DNA from: Companilactobacillus nuruki
Lineage (GTDB): Bacteria > Bacillota > Bacilli > Lactobacillales > Lactobacillaceae
Reading direction: 5' to 3'
Assembly: GCF_002872255.1 (NCBI RefSeq)
Contig: NZ_NIPR01000005.1
Location: forward strand, 62,001 to 126,000
DNA length: 64,000 nucleotides
Shown: one piece after another, positions 8,551 to 16,316 of the stretch
Numbering within the stretch: the first letter of the stretch is position 1
How the letters are laid out: each line of letters starts with the position of its first letter
The notes under the pieces: model-generated
What the model was told of the DNA's origin: nothing
Seen by the model: the letters and a program-made list of their open reading frames with translations, nothing else
Database searches by the model: none
Position numbers and translations under genes: made by a program

Positions 8551-9399
8551 ATGGATGTTAGAGTTTTACGCTATTTTGTAACTATTGCTCAAGAACAAAA
8601 TATTTCTCAAGCGGCTCGTATACTGCATGTCTCACAACCAGCGCTATCAAGACAAATTGCTGATCTAGAAACAAGACTAGGTACGACCTTATTTATTCGT
8701 GGTAAAAGACAAATTCAATTGACTCAAGATGGATATTACTTATTAGAAAGAGCTCAGGAAATTATCAATTTAGTTGATAAAACTACCTATAATCTTCAAA
8801 AACAAGATTCCATTAGTGGAACTATTGATATAGGTGCTGGTGAAAGTATTGCCCTACAAGGGTTGATGACAACAGTTAGTAATCTTATGCATAAATATCC
8901 AGAAATTCATATAAATTTCACTAGCGGTGACTCCATTAATATTCAATCTGAACTCGACAGCGGTATTTTAGAGTTTGGAATAATTATGGGACATCATAAA
9001 TTAAACAATTACAACACACTGCAATTACCTGACAAAAATCGTTGGGGAGTTATTATGAGAGAAGACGAACAATTAGCTTTAAAACAGGTCATTCACCCTA
9101 GGGATCTGATTGGTCGACCACTACTTGTTTCGAGACAAATAAAACAACACCAAGATTTCAAAGATTGGAGCCAAGGATTATTCGACCAATTTAATTTCAT
9201 AGGTGCATACAATCTAATTTTTAACGCCAGTTTATTAGCAAAAACAGGTTCTTGTTTAGTCTTAACCTATGATGGATTAGTTGACACCTCAATTGATAGC
9301 CGATTGACATTTAGACCATTAAGTCCTGAATTAAATGATCCTAACACTTTGATCTGGAGTAAAAAAGAAGCTTGCCCAAAGTGGATCAATTATTCTTAG
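8551..9399 (+). CDS. LysR-family regulator with probable C-terminal frameshift
   Basis: N-terminal winged helix (NISQAARILHVSQPALSRQI, residues about 17-36) followed by a substrate-binding domain. It is divergent from, and likely controls, the acetyltransferase-SDR-AKR operon. The reading frame ends at 9399 with an atypical tail (CPKWINYS). In the next frame the sequence from 9381 reads VDQLFLDNLKEDI and runs to a stop at 9446, the expected helical LysR C-terminus. One missing A in the AAA run at about 9378-9380 explains this. Deletion in the strain or a sequence error are equally possible. Confidence 0.85.
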   Translation: MDVRVLRYFVTIAQEQNISQAARILHVSQPALSRQIADLETRLGTTLFIRGKRQIQLTQDGYYLLERAQEIINLVDKTTYNLQKQDSISGTIDIGAGESIALQGLMTTVSNLMHKYPEIHINFTSGDSINIQSELDSGILEFGIIMGHHKLNNYNTLQLPDKNRWGVIMREDEQLALKQVIHPRDLIGRPLLVSRQIKQHQDFKDWSQGLFDQFNFIGAYNLIFNASLLAKTGSCLVLTYDGLVDTSIDSRLTFRPLSPELNDPNTLIWSKKEACPKWINYS

Positions 9400-9429
9400 A
9401 TAATTTAAAAGAAGATATTATGAATACAG

Positions 9430-9473
9430 AAAAAGATAGTAACTGAATTGAGAGGTTCAGTTACTATCTTTTT
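9430..9473. terminator. Bidirectional terminator
   Basis: 18-bp perfect stem, arms 9430-9447 and 9456-9473, with A5 and T5 ends. Shared by the LysR gene and the convergent methyltransferase pair. The restored LysR stop would lie inside the left arm. Confidence 0.9.
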
Positions 9474-9475
9474 CA

Positions 9476-10243
9476 TTAATCAATTTCAATTAATTGTTTA
9501 TAGATATCAGTTAATTTAACTGGAACATAGTGACACTCAACCTCGACATCCCCACTTGGTAGTTTTAAAGATTTATTCTCTTCTTCCGAAAATAAATCTA
9601 AGTCTAATTGTTCCGCATACCGTTGTTGAACTGTTCCGGTTGGCCCATTGCCTTCAATGATTGCATCAAAAGTATATTCTGTCCGTTGGATCTTTCTAAT
9701 TCCACGTTTGATTGGTAATAATTCCCATTCAGTAATAATAATTGGATCACCATTTCTTCTCTGCCGTTTTAAGGCATCACCTTGAACCATATTGGCTCGA
9801 ATTATTATCTTAGCACTATCCAAAACATGTTCATCTGCTTTTTCGTTATACTTGCGATTGATTGTTTCTATATAAACGTTGTTGAACTCAGAAACCATAT
9901 TCATAACTAACATTACAATATTATCTTCCAACAATTCGATCCCATATAAGCTAGTCAATGCAATTAAACATTTCTCACCAAATTCCTTAGCATCAGTGCT
10001 TTCTTGATCCGCAACATACAATTTTCTTTTTAAAATTTCAACTAAAAATGCACCTTCTCCAGCCGCAGATTCTAAAAAGGTTGCCGTTAAAGATTCGGTC
10101 TTGGCCTTAATTTCAGGCTGTTCAAGCATTTTTTTAACCATCCAGTCAGGTGTAAAAACCTCACCGAAGTTTTCAACTCGTGATTTTGATTTAATATTTC
10201 GACTAATTGATTTTTCCATTGATGAATTCTTGTTCACTTTCAT
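9476..10243 (-). CDS. DNA methyltransferase, AdoMet-binding (motif I) half of a split enzyme
   Basis: 255 aa. The N-terminal part reads FGEVFTPDWMVKKML then TFLESAAGEGAFLVEILKRK (about residues 57-76), the motif X/I region of gamma/Eco57I-like N6-adenine methyltransferases (usual form EPaaGnGaFL). It has no NPPY motif; that is in the overlapping upstream ORF. The C-terminal region holds EQLDLDLFSEEE, which fits a QLxLxL sliding-clamp-binding motif (inference). The start may be 10243 or the later ATG at 10219; neither has a clear ribosome site, suggesting translational coupling to the upstream gene. Confidence 0.75.
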   Translation of the reverse strand: MKVNKNSSMEKSISRNIKSKSRVENFGEVFTPDWMVKKMLEQPEIKAKTESLTATFLESAAGEGAFLVEILKRKLYVADQESTDAKEFGEKCLIALTSLYGIELLEDNIVMLVMNMVSEFNNVYIETINRKYNEKADEHVLDSAKIIIRANMVQGDALKRQRRNGDPIIITEWELLPIKRGIRKIQRTEYTFDAIIEGNGPTGTVQQRYAEQLDLDLFSEEENKSLKLPSGDVEVECHYVPVKLTDIYKQLIEID

Positions 10244-11237
10244 CTAAATTATATTTCACAAACAACTGTTGATCCAAATCTCTGGTCCAATCAAGATCTG
10301 ACTTATCAGTAAAATTCTGATTAGGAACAAATTGATAAGTTTGACGAGTCCCATTCTGATTGGCTTTGGCTAAACTAATTAAAAATCTAACAAATTTAGT
10401 CTTCATATAGTTAGCAATATTCTGCGCTTGAACAAAAGTTAAGTCTAAGTCAGCACCGACCACCAAGTACGTCTCAGTCGCTACCGAATTAGGTTCCGCA
10501 ATAATCGTTTTCAAATTATTATCCTTCAAATCAGTCCCAATATTATTAGCAAAAGGAGTTAATACTTTGATTTTTTCAAGCCATTGCTCATTTTTAGTAA
10601 TCATTTTTCTTTCGGTAAAGCCAATTACATCACCACTTGCATAAACTTTTACCGGATTAATTAACCCCTTTGAATCGGTATAAAAATCTGCACTCTTTTT
10701 GAATGTCGTAGCTATAGCAAAAGGATTACGAACAGACACAATAGATTCAAACATTCTTTTATCTTGATCATCTAAAATAATTGCATCATTTTTTAATAAT
10801 TTTTCTAGAATATGATATGCATGATTACTACTGATAAAAATAGGAATTTCTGCTAATTTGACAGGCCTAGTACCACTCTCAACTAAACTTTTTTTATGTA
10901 TAGTATCGACTTTAATACCATCATTATTATCAAACTCGCGGTTCCACAAAAAATAATTGACTCCACCTCGCAAATTAGCAGTTGGAAAAACATCTTTAGG
11001 AGTATCAAAATTATAAATCGATTCTAGGTGCGGATCGTTCAACATTTCTCGCCGATAATCACTTAATCCTTTACCACCCGTAAACCAAACACTAGGAGTT
11101 ATCAAAGATATTAAATCTGGTTTCAGTTCTTTAGACAATTGCACAAAATGTTGATAAATTGGCTTGGCACTACCCTTACCAGAATCATTATCGCTTTCTT
11201 GATATGGTGGGTTTCCGATGATAACATCAAATTTCAT
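10203..11237 (-). CDS. DNA methyltransferase, catalytic NPPY half (Eco57I-like)
   Basis: 344 aa beginning MKFDVIIGNPPYQE, i.e. catalytic motif IV of an N6-adenine methyltransferase right at the N-terminus, followed by LITPSVWFTGGKGL and VFPTANLRGGVNYFLW, the conserved region after motif IV in Eco57I/type III-like enzymes, and then a likely target-recognition part. No motif I is present; it is encoded by the downstream ORF, which overlaps by up to 41 bp. AAGGAG lies 11 bases before the ATG. No nuclease gene is next to it, so it is either a solitary methyltransferase or a cut-down restriction-modification system. Confidence 0.8.
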   Translation of the reverse strand: MKFDVIIGNPPYQESDNDSGKGSAKPIYQHFVQLSKELKPDLISLITPSVWFTGGKGLSDYRREMLNDPHLESIYNFDTPKDVFPTANLRGGVNYFLWNREFDNNDGIKVDTIHKKSLVESGTRPVKLAEIPIFISSNHAYHILEKLLKNDAIILDDQDKRMFESIVSVRNPFAIATTFKKSADFYTDSKGLINPVKVYASGDVIGFTERKMITKNEQWLEKIKVLTPFANNIGTDLKDNNLKTIIAEPNSVATETYLVVGADLDLTFVQAQNIANYMKTKFVRFLISLAKANQNGTRQTYQFVPNQNFTDKSDLDWTRDLDQQLFVKYNLDESEQEFINGKIN

Positions 11238-11316
11238 ATTTTTGATTGCTCCTTAGTATTGTTTCTAACTTCAAGCATATCGGTATAGTTGATTTTTTGC
11301 AAAAAATATTTCTAAC

Positions 11317-11353
11317 AAAAAATCTAGACCTCTACTACTGGTCTAGATTTTTT
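11317..11353. terminator. Bidirectional-looking terminator
   Basis: AAAAAATCTAGACC and GGTCTAGATTTTTT form a 14-bp perfect stem with A/T tails; terminates the DHFR-like gene on the minus strand. Confidence 0.88.
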
Positions 11354-11365
11354 TAACGTAGAAAT

Positions 11366-11905
11366 TTACTTACTATATTCCAGATAAGCAATTCCATTGA
11401 TTTTTTTAGCTGCCTCTAAATTTAGTTCCTTAAATTTGGTCTTATCTGAGAATAACGGAATCCCTGATCCCAAAACGATCGGTACAATCCCAATTTGATA
11501 TATATCAATTAAATCGCTATTAACTAATGGTGCAATAATACTGCTACCACCAACGATCCAAATATCTTTTTTAGAAGATTCCTTTTTCAATCCCTTAACC
11601 AAGTCAATAATATCACCGTCAACAAAGTGAATATTGCCAACATCATCATTAGGTTTTCGAGTCATAATATAATTTTCAAAATCATCATACGGATAACTAT
11701 CTGGTGATAATTTATTAGCCACTTGATTATAAGTTTTACGTCCCATAACTACTGTATCAACATGTTTAACTAGCTTTTCATATTCACGATCATTTGTCTC
11801 ACCAGATGTAAAATCATTATCAATTAAATAATCAATGTTACCGTTTTCTTCAGCAATATATCCATCTAAAGTTTCCGCAATGAATAGAATCACTTTACGT
11901 GTCAT
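11366..11905 (-). CDS. Dihydrofolate-reductase-fold protein (RibD C-terminal / YyaP type)
   Basis: 179 aa. VILFIAETLDGYIAEENG at the N-terminus and VVMGRKTY and DIWIVGGSSI further in are the DHFR/RibD-C fold markers. These proteins are NADPH-dependent reductases of unknown substrate and are not the housekeeping folA or ribD. GGAGG ribosome site. Monocistronic, own terminator. Confidence 0.82.
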   Translation of the reverse strand: MTRKVILFIAETLDGYIAEENGNIDYLIDNDFTSGETNDREYEKLVKHVDTVVMGRKTYNQVANKLSPDSYPYDDFENYIMTRKPNDDVGNIHFVDGDIIDLVKGLKKESSKKDIWIVGGSSIIAPLVNSDLIDIYQIGIVPIVLGSGIPLFSDKTKFKELNLEAAKKINGIAYLEYSK

Positions 11906-12032
11906 CTGCCTATCCTCCAGTCACTTTTACTTGAAACAATTATATATCCTTACTGTTGGGTATACTAGCAGAAGACTCTTTATTTGTTAGTGAGATTTAC
12001 GGTTTGTCTATGTAATTAATTTTTCAAAATCG

Positions 12033-12084
12033 AAATAAAAAGGTATTTGATTTTCTCTAATAATTGGAGAAAATTCAAATACCT
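12033..12084 (-). terminator. Terminator of the zinc-ribbon membrane protein gene
   Basis: AGGTATTTGA/TTCAAATACCT with an inner TTTTCTC/GAGAAAA stem; T-rich run on the minus strand. Confidence 0.8.
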
Positions 12085-12110
12085 ATTATATTGATGATTT
12101 ATTAAAGTAA

Positions 12111-12800
12111 TTAGCTTAACTTTGTACCACACTTTGTACAAAATTGAACCTCGGCTTTTAACTTTGTACCACAATGAGGACAAAATACTACATCTTGGGT
12201 TGATTCATTCCTAGATAGTGCACTCTCATCAATTGTTTCTTTTTTTACACTTGTACTGTTATTTTGAATAGCATTAACTACGTTTGCAGTGTTATTAACT
12301 GATTGAACTCTTGTCATTTCAGATTGTTTTCTGAAATTACGATCATCTTGATATTGTGCTAATTTCTTTGTTAGTTGATCCTCCAATTGATCTACTCGCT
12401 GCGCTTCAAAAAATGGAAACTCAATAATCTTAGTTATTCCTGAGCGTTCATATGTAAACGATGTTTTTATTCCACCACCAAGAACAGCAGCTCCAATTAA
12501 AATAGCGAGCAAGGCTCCAAAAAATGATGTAGACATCAAACTAAAGCCCAATAACATGATTATAGCCCCTAAAATAATTGATCCTAATTTGTATGACTTT
12601 GATGTGTAGACGTTAGTAATACCCGAGAGTGGTGATGTATCTTTATTTTTACCGGCTGGTAAGAGTCCAAATAAAATAGTATTTGGCATATTTACGTGTA
12701 AAAATGAATCATCTAAAGTTATACTTCCCTTTACCCAAAAAGCGATTAAACTAACTGAAAATAAATCATTATCATTTTCAGTTTTGACAGATTGTACCAT
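12111..12800 (-). CDS. Membrane protein with C-terminal double-CxxC zinc ribbon
   Basis: 229 aa. N-terminal soluble domain of about 75 residues (GRAM/PH-like by appearance only), two close hydrophobic segments (about residues 75-110), a charged linker, and a zinc ribbon CPHCGTKL...FCTKCGTKL at the extreme C-terminus. Such tails are common in lactobacillar 'zinc-ribbon domain' proteins whose function is not known. GGGGGAG ribosome site before ATG. Monocistronic. Confidence 0.7.
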   Translation of the reverse strand: MVQSVKTENDNDLFSVSLIAFWVKGSITLDDSFLHVNMPNTILFGLLPAGKNKDTSPLSGITNVYTSKSYKLGSIILGAIIMLLGFSLMSTSFFGALLAILIGAAVLGGGIKTSFTYERSGITKIIEFPFFEAQRVDQLEDQLTKKLAQYQDDRNFRKQSEMTRVQSVNNTANVVNAIQNNSTSVKKETIDESALSRNESTQDVVFCPHCGTKLKAEVQFCTKCGTKLS

Positions 12801-12981
12801 AATTACTCCCCCTATAATTTTATCATATACTAGTATATTGTTATAAAAGACTAATTACAATATAAAGGAATATTTTTTAGAATAAATATTCATTTCGTAT
12901 TAAATTATAATTTTCTATTTAACTAAATTCATAAAGTCACAAGATCTTAAGTAATTTTAAAATACTACCAATACACAATAA

Positions 12982-13032
12982 AACCCCTTTGAATACACGG
13001 AGTAAATAAAAGTCCGTATATTCAAAGGGGTT
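12982..13032 (-). terminator. Terminator at the end of fabT-acpP
   Basis: Arms AACCCCTTTGAATA... and ...TATTCAAAGGGGTT (12982-13001 / 13013-13032) form a long stem 12 bp past the acpP stop. Confidence 0.87.
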
Positions 13033-13043
13033 ACTATTATCAA

Positions 13044-13298
13044 TTATTGTTTTTCAGCAATGACTTTATAAATATATTCTGTCAATCCACCTACTGTATC
13101 AATTCCTTGATCGGTATCTGTATCAATTTCAATATCATATTTGTCTTCTACGACGTCTATAAGTTCAAATACATCTAAACTATCAAGGTCTAAATCCTTT
13201 TTCAAATTAGTATTTTCTTTTATCTTACTTTCATCAATGTTTTGACGATCAATTAAAATGTTTTTCAAGTCTGTAAAAATTTCTTCTTTTGTTTTCAT
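13044..13298 (-). CDS. acpP: Acyl carrier protein
   Basis: 84 aa, acidic and helical, with the phosphopantetheine attachment site DLDSLDVFEL (Ser40). It carries growing acyl chains as thioesters in type II fatty acid synthesis. The ATG at 13298 is chosen because GGAG lies 7 bases upstream; longer in-frame starts have none. It is placed 40 bp after fabT at the distal end of the cluster, not between fabH and fabD as in many relatives, and shares fabT's own promoter. The terminator follows directly. Confidence 0.93.
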   Translation of the reverse strand: MKTKEEIFTDLKNILIDRQNIDESKIKENTNLKKDLDLDSLDVFELIDVVEDKYDIEIDTDTDQGIDTVGGLTEYIYKVIAEKQ

Positions 13299-13338
13299 AG
13301 TTAATCTCCATTTATTGAATTCGATCAACATTACACAT

Positions 13339-13794
13339 TTAATATTTTGCAGCTTCGTTTACAAAATTTTGTAAGTTAATCATAGCTTTTTTTATAAGGT
13401 GCACTTCATCTTCATCAAATCCTGACAAAAAGCTCTCAACTAATTTCTTATGAAAAGCATCATGAGCTCTATAAAGTAGCTTACCTTTTCTTGTTAATTT
13501 TAAATTAGTAATTCGCCGATCTTGTTTGTTCTGTATTCTATTGAGATATCCCTTTCTTTCTAGGATATTAAGATTAATTGTAAGGGTTCCCTTGCTTAAA
13601 TTTAAAAGTCTTGCGACTTCAGATATTGATTTATTTGAGCCTAATCCGATTGCATGTATTAGATGCAATTCCTTTACAGTAATATCGTTAAATTGACTTT
13701 TTCTTATTGATTTCTCTTCTATACGCATTATGTTGTCATATACATCAACTAACGCATTATTAATAAACCGTTGATCTTCTATATTCATGCTCAA
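13339..13794 (-). CDS. fabT: MarR-family fatty-acid synthesis repressor FabT
   Basis: 151 aa. The helix-turn-helix reads SEVARLLNLSKGTLTINLNILERKGYL and the flanks (NIMRIEEKSIRKSQFNDITVKE, RKGKLLYRAHDAFHKKLVESF in part) follow streptococcal FabT closely. FabT represses fab genes when bound to long-chain acyl-ACP. TTG at 13794 has AGGGAG 11 bases upstream; the ATG at 13788 is farther from it. Cotranscribed with acpP, the protein whose acylated form is the known corepressor. Matching palindromes lie at 22968, 23084 and 23197. Confidence 0.9.
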   Translation of the reverse strand: MSMNIEDQRFINNALVDVYDNIMRIEEKSIRKSQFNDITVKELHLIHAIGLGSNKSISEVARLLNLSKGTLTINLNILERKGYLNRIQNKQDRRITNLKLTRKGKLLYRAHDAFHKKLVESFLSGFDEDEVHLIKKAMINLQNFVNEAAKY

Positions 13795-13842
13795 TAATAA
13801 AATATCTCCCTAAAAAATTTAAAGTAAATCACTTAATAACAA

Positions 13843-13870
13843 TTTTACTTGAGAAAAGGTTTTAGTCAAT
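13843..13870 (-). promoter_or_regulatory. Promoter for fabT-acpP
   Basis: On the minus strand TTGACT, 16-base spacer, TAAAAT. It sits in the 123-bp gap after fabI, the largest gap in the fab cluster, and contains no TTTGA-TCAAA FabT palindrome, so fabT-acpP seem separately transcribed and possibly not autoregulated. Confidence 0.6.
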
Positions 13871-13917
13871 TAATGTTAGCCAATAACGTATCAAGAAATC
13901 AATTAGATTAATCTCAA

Positions 13918-14676
13918 TTAAATAAGGTGAACTCCCTTATCGACATAAATAATATCTCCGGTAATACCCGCTGATAAATCACTCATAAGAAATGCGGCCG
14001 TATCACCAATCTCTTTGATTGTTACACTCTTTTTATCAACTGTTCTCGCTTCTGATTCTCTTAACAGAGACCCATGGTCCTTAATGCCTGTAACGGCTAA
14101 GGTTTTAACAGCACCCGCTGATATTGCATTAACTCTAACACCATCCATCCCTAGTTCTTCGGCTAAATATCTTACATTTGCTTCCAATGAAGCTTTAGCA
14201 ACTCCCATAACATTATAGTTAGGTATTGCTCTGCTTGATCCGAAATAAGTAAGAGTCATTATACTTGAAGAACTGCTAAGAATTGGCTTTGCATACCTGG
14301 CAATTGGTATTAAAGAATAAGAACTAATACTTTGGGCTAGTTCATATCCTTCTCTTGTAGTATTGATCAATCCTGCCTTTAAAGATTTCCTGTCAGCATA
14401 AGCAATGGCATGTATAATTCCATCTATCTTTCCATACTTATCACCAATATCCTTAAATAAATCACTAATATTCTCATCTTCAGAAACATCGCATTCAAAC
14501 ATGTCTACGTCTTTTGGCATAAACCGTTCGATGCTTTTCATGATCCTATCATTTTGATAAGTAGCGATCACTTTACCGCCTTGAGCAAGGATTTCTTGAG
14601 CACATCCCCAAGCTATACTTCGCTCATTAGTTATACCCATTATTACTATCAGCTTGCCCTTTAAAAAACCATCCAT
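13918..14676 (-). CDS. fabI: Enoyl-[acyl-carrier-protein] reductase FabI
   Basis: 252 aa atypical SDR catalysing the last, NADH-dependent step of each elongation cycle. It has the FabI glycine motif MGITNERSIAWG at the N-terminus and the Y-x6-K pair (YNVMGVAK) instead of YxxxK. GAGG ribosome site. Last gene of the long fab/acc operon, 22 bp after accA. Confidence 0.93.
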   Translation of the reverse strand: MDGFLKGKLIVIMGITNERSIAWGCAQEILAQGGKVIATYQNDRIMKSIERFMPKDVDMFECDVSEDENISDLFKDIGDKYGKIDGIIHAIAYADRKSLKAGLINTTREGYELAQSISSYSLIPIARYAKPILSSSSSIMTLTYFGSSRAIPNYNVMGVAKASLEANVRYLAEELGMDGVRVNAISAGAVKTLAVTGIKDHGSLLRESEARTVDKKSVTIKEIGDTAAFLMSDLSAGITGDIIYVDKGVHLI

Positions 14677-14698
14677 TCCTTTACCTCTTTATTATTAA

Positions 14699-15469
14699 TC
14701 AAAATTTTCTAAACCTGTTTCTTCGATTCTCCATAAGTTTGTCAACTGGCATTTCTTTTAAATCCGAAAACTCTTTTATCAAAAAATCTTTCAGTTCTTT
14801 TAAATCATCAGAATTTTTATAATTTGAAAGTACCTTATCAATTATTCCATCTTTTAAAAGTTTTCCCGGCGTCAAATTAAGTTCTTCAGCAGCCTGAGAC
14901 ACTTTAGAAGAGTCTTTCCAAATAATACTTGCGTATCCTTCGGGAGAAACAACTGAATAAAAACTATTTTTAAACATGAATACTCTGTCTCCACAGGCCA
15001 AAGCCAGAGCTCCACCACTACCGCCTTCTCCAACGATAATGCTTATATAGGGAACATGAACTCCTAATCCTTGAACTATACATTCGGCAATTGCAGATCC
15101 TTGACCATGATATTCTGACTCAACATCTGGCCAAGCCCCGGGGGTATTTATCAAGGTAAGTATCGGACGATTAAACTTTTCGGCCTGTTCCATTAACCTT
15201 AATGCCTTGCGGTACCCTTGAGGACGTGCGCTTCCAAAATTGTATTCAATATTTTGTTCCAGATCATTTCCCTTTTGGATAGCAATAATCGTAATTGGCA
15301 GATCACCAATTTTCCCTATACCACCAATTAAGGTCTTATCATCTGCTTCAATTTTGTCTCCGTGTAATTCAAAGAAATTAGGCGATATTCCTTGAATAAT
15401 TTCTTTAATTGAAATCTTTTCTTTACTACGTGCATTTTTTACTTCTTGATAGGCAGATTCTTTTTTCAT
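14699..15469 (-). CDS. accA: Acetyl-CoA carboxylase carboxyltransferase subunit alpha
   Basis: 256 aa from the ATG at 15469, which has AGGAGG 9 bases upstream inside the end of accD; a longer in-frame ATG at 15487 lacks a site. Motifs: GSARPQGYRKALRLM, NTPGAWPDVESEYHGQG, GEGGSGGALALA, matching the crotonase-fold carboxyltransferase. With AccD it moves carboxyl from carboxybiotin to acetyl-CoA. It starts 4 bp after accD, implying coupled translation. Confidence 0.94.
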   Translation of the reverse strand: MKKESAYQEVKNARSKEKISIKEIIQGISPNFFELHGDKIEADDKTLIGGIGKIGDLPITIIAIQKGNDLEQNIEYNFGSARPQGYRKALRLMEQAEKFNRPILTLINTPGAWPDVESEYHGQGSAIAECIVQGLGVHVPYISIIVGEGGSGGALALACGDRVFMFKNSFYSVVSPEGYASIIWKDSSKVSQAAEELNLTPGKLLKDGIIDKVLSNYKNSDDLKELKDFLIKEFSDLKEMPVDKLMENRRNRFRKF

Positions 15470-15473
15470 AAAT

Positions 15474-16316
15474 TCATCCTCCTTCATGCAAGAAAAGGAT
15501 TTGTTTTAGTGTTGATTTTAAATCCGGCCTAGTAACAATCCGATCAATAAAACCATGCTCCATAATTGTTTCTGCATCTTGAAAATGTTTCGGGGTTTTT
15601 TCTCTGATTGTTTGCTCAATCACACGTTTACCAGCAAATCCAACCAACGAGTGTGGCTCAGCGAGAGTTATATCTCCCTGCATTCCAAAACTTGCTGTCA
15701 CTCCGCCCATAGTCGGATTACATAGAACTACTACATACAATAATCCAGCTTTACTATGATCACTGACGGCCCCAGAAACTTTGGCCATTTGCATCAAGGC
15801 ATTCATCCCTTCCTGCATTCGTGCTCCCCCAGAGGCAGTGAACATAACAACAGGCATTTTATTTTTAGTAGCGTATTCAAACATCCTGGTTATTTTTTCA
15901 CCAGTTGCTTGTCCCAAACTACCCATGATCCAAAATGGATCCATTATGCCGCTCATAACTTGATAGTCTCCCAACGTAGCTATTCCTGTTAGAACACTTT
16001 CATTCATATTTGTTATTTTCTTAGATTTTTTTATTTTCCTTACATATTCAGCTTTATTAAAAAATCGCTCCGGAACAGTAATTTCACTGTCTATTTCAGA
16101 AAAACTATCAAAAACTAAGCTTGCCCTTTCTTTAGCAGTTACTCGGAATCCATAACCACAATTTGGACATACTTTATATTTACCAATACTTGAAGATAAA
16201 AATACATTTTCACAAAATGGACATTTCTTTATTAAGCCATCTGGTATTAATGACATTCTCTCAGAAAGTCTTTGTTTCCTGATTTGTTTATCATTAGGAT
16301 TTATCGTTCTGATCAC
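15474..16316 (-). CDS. accD: Acetyl-CoA carboxylase carboxyltransferase subunit beta
   Basis: N-terminal zinc ribbon CPFCENVF...CPNCGYGF followed by the carboxyltransferase core (FTASGGARMQEG, GGVTASFGMQGDI). Start uncertain: the GTG at 16316 overlaps accC by 23 bp and gives the family's IRTINPND-like N-terminus, but GGAGAG abuts it; the next in-frame ATG (16256) would still keep the zinc ribbon. About 280 aa, normal length. Confidence 0.92.
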   Translation of the reverse strand: MIRTINPNDKQIRKQRLSERMSLIPDGLIKKCPFCENVFLSSSIGKYKVCPNCGYGFRVTAKERASLVFDSFSEIDSEITVPERFFNKAEYVRKIKKSKKITNMNESVLTGIATLGDYQVMSGIMDPFWIMGSLGQATGEKITRMFEYATKNKMPVVMFTASGGARMQEGMNALMQMAKVSGAVSDHSKAGLLYVVVLCNPTMGGVTASFGMQGDITLAEPHSLVGFAGKRVIEQTIREKTPKHFQDAETIMEHGFIDRIVTRPDLKSTLKQILFLHEGG

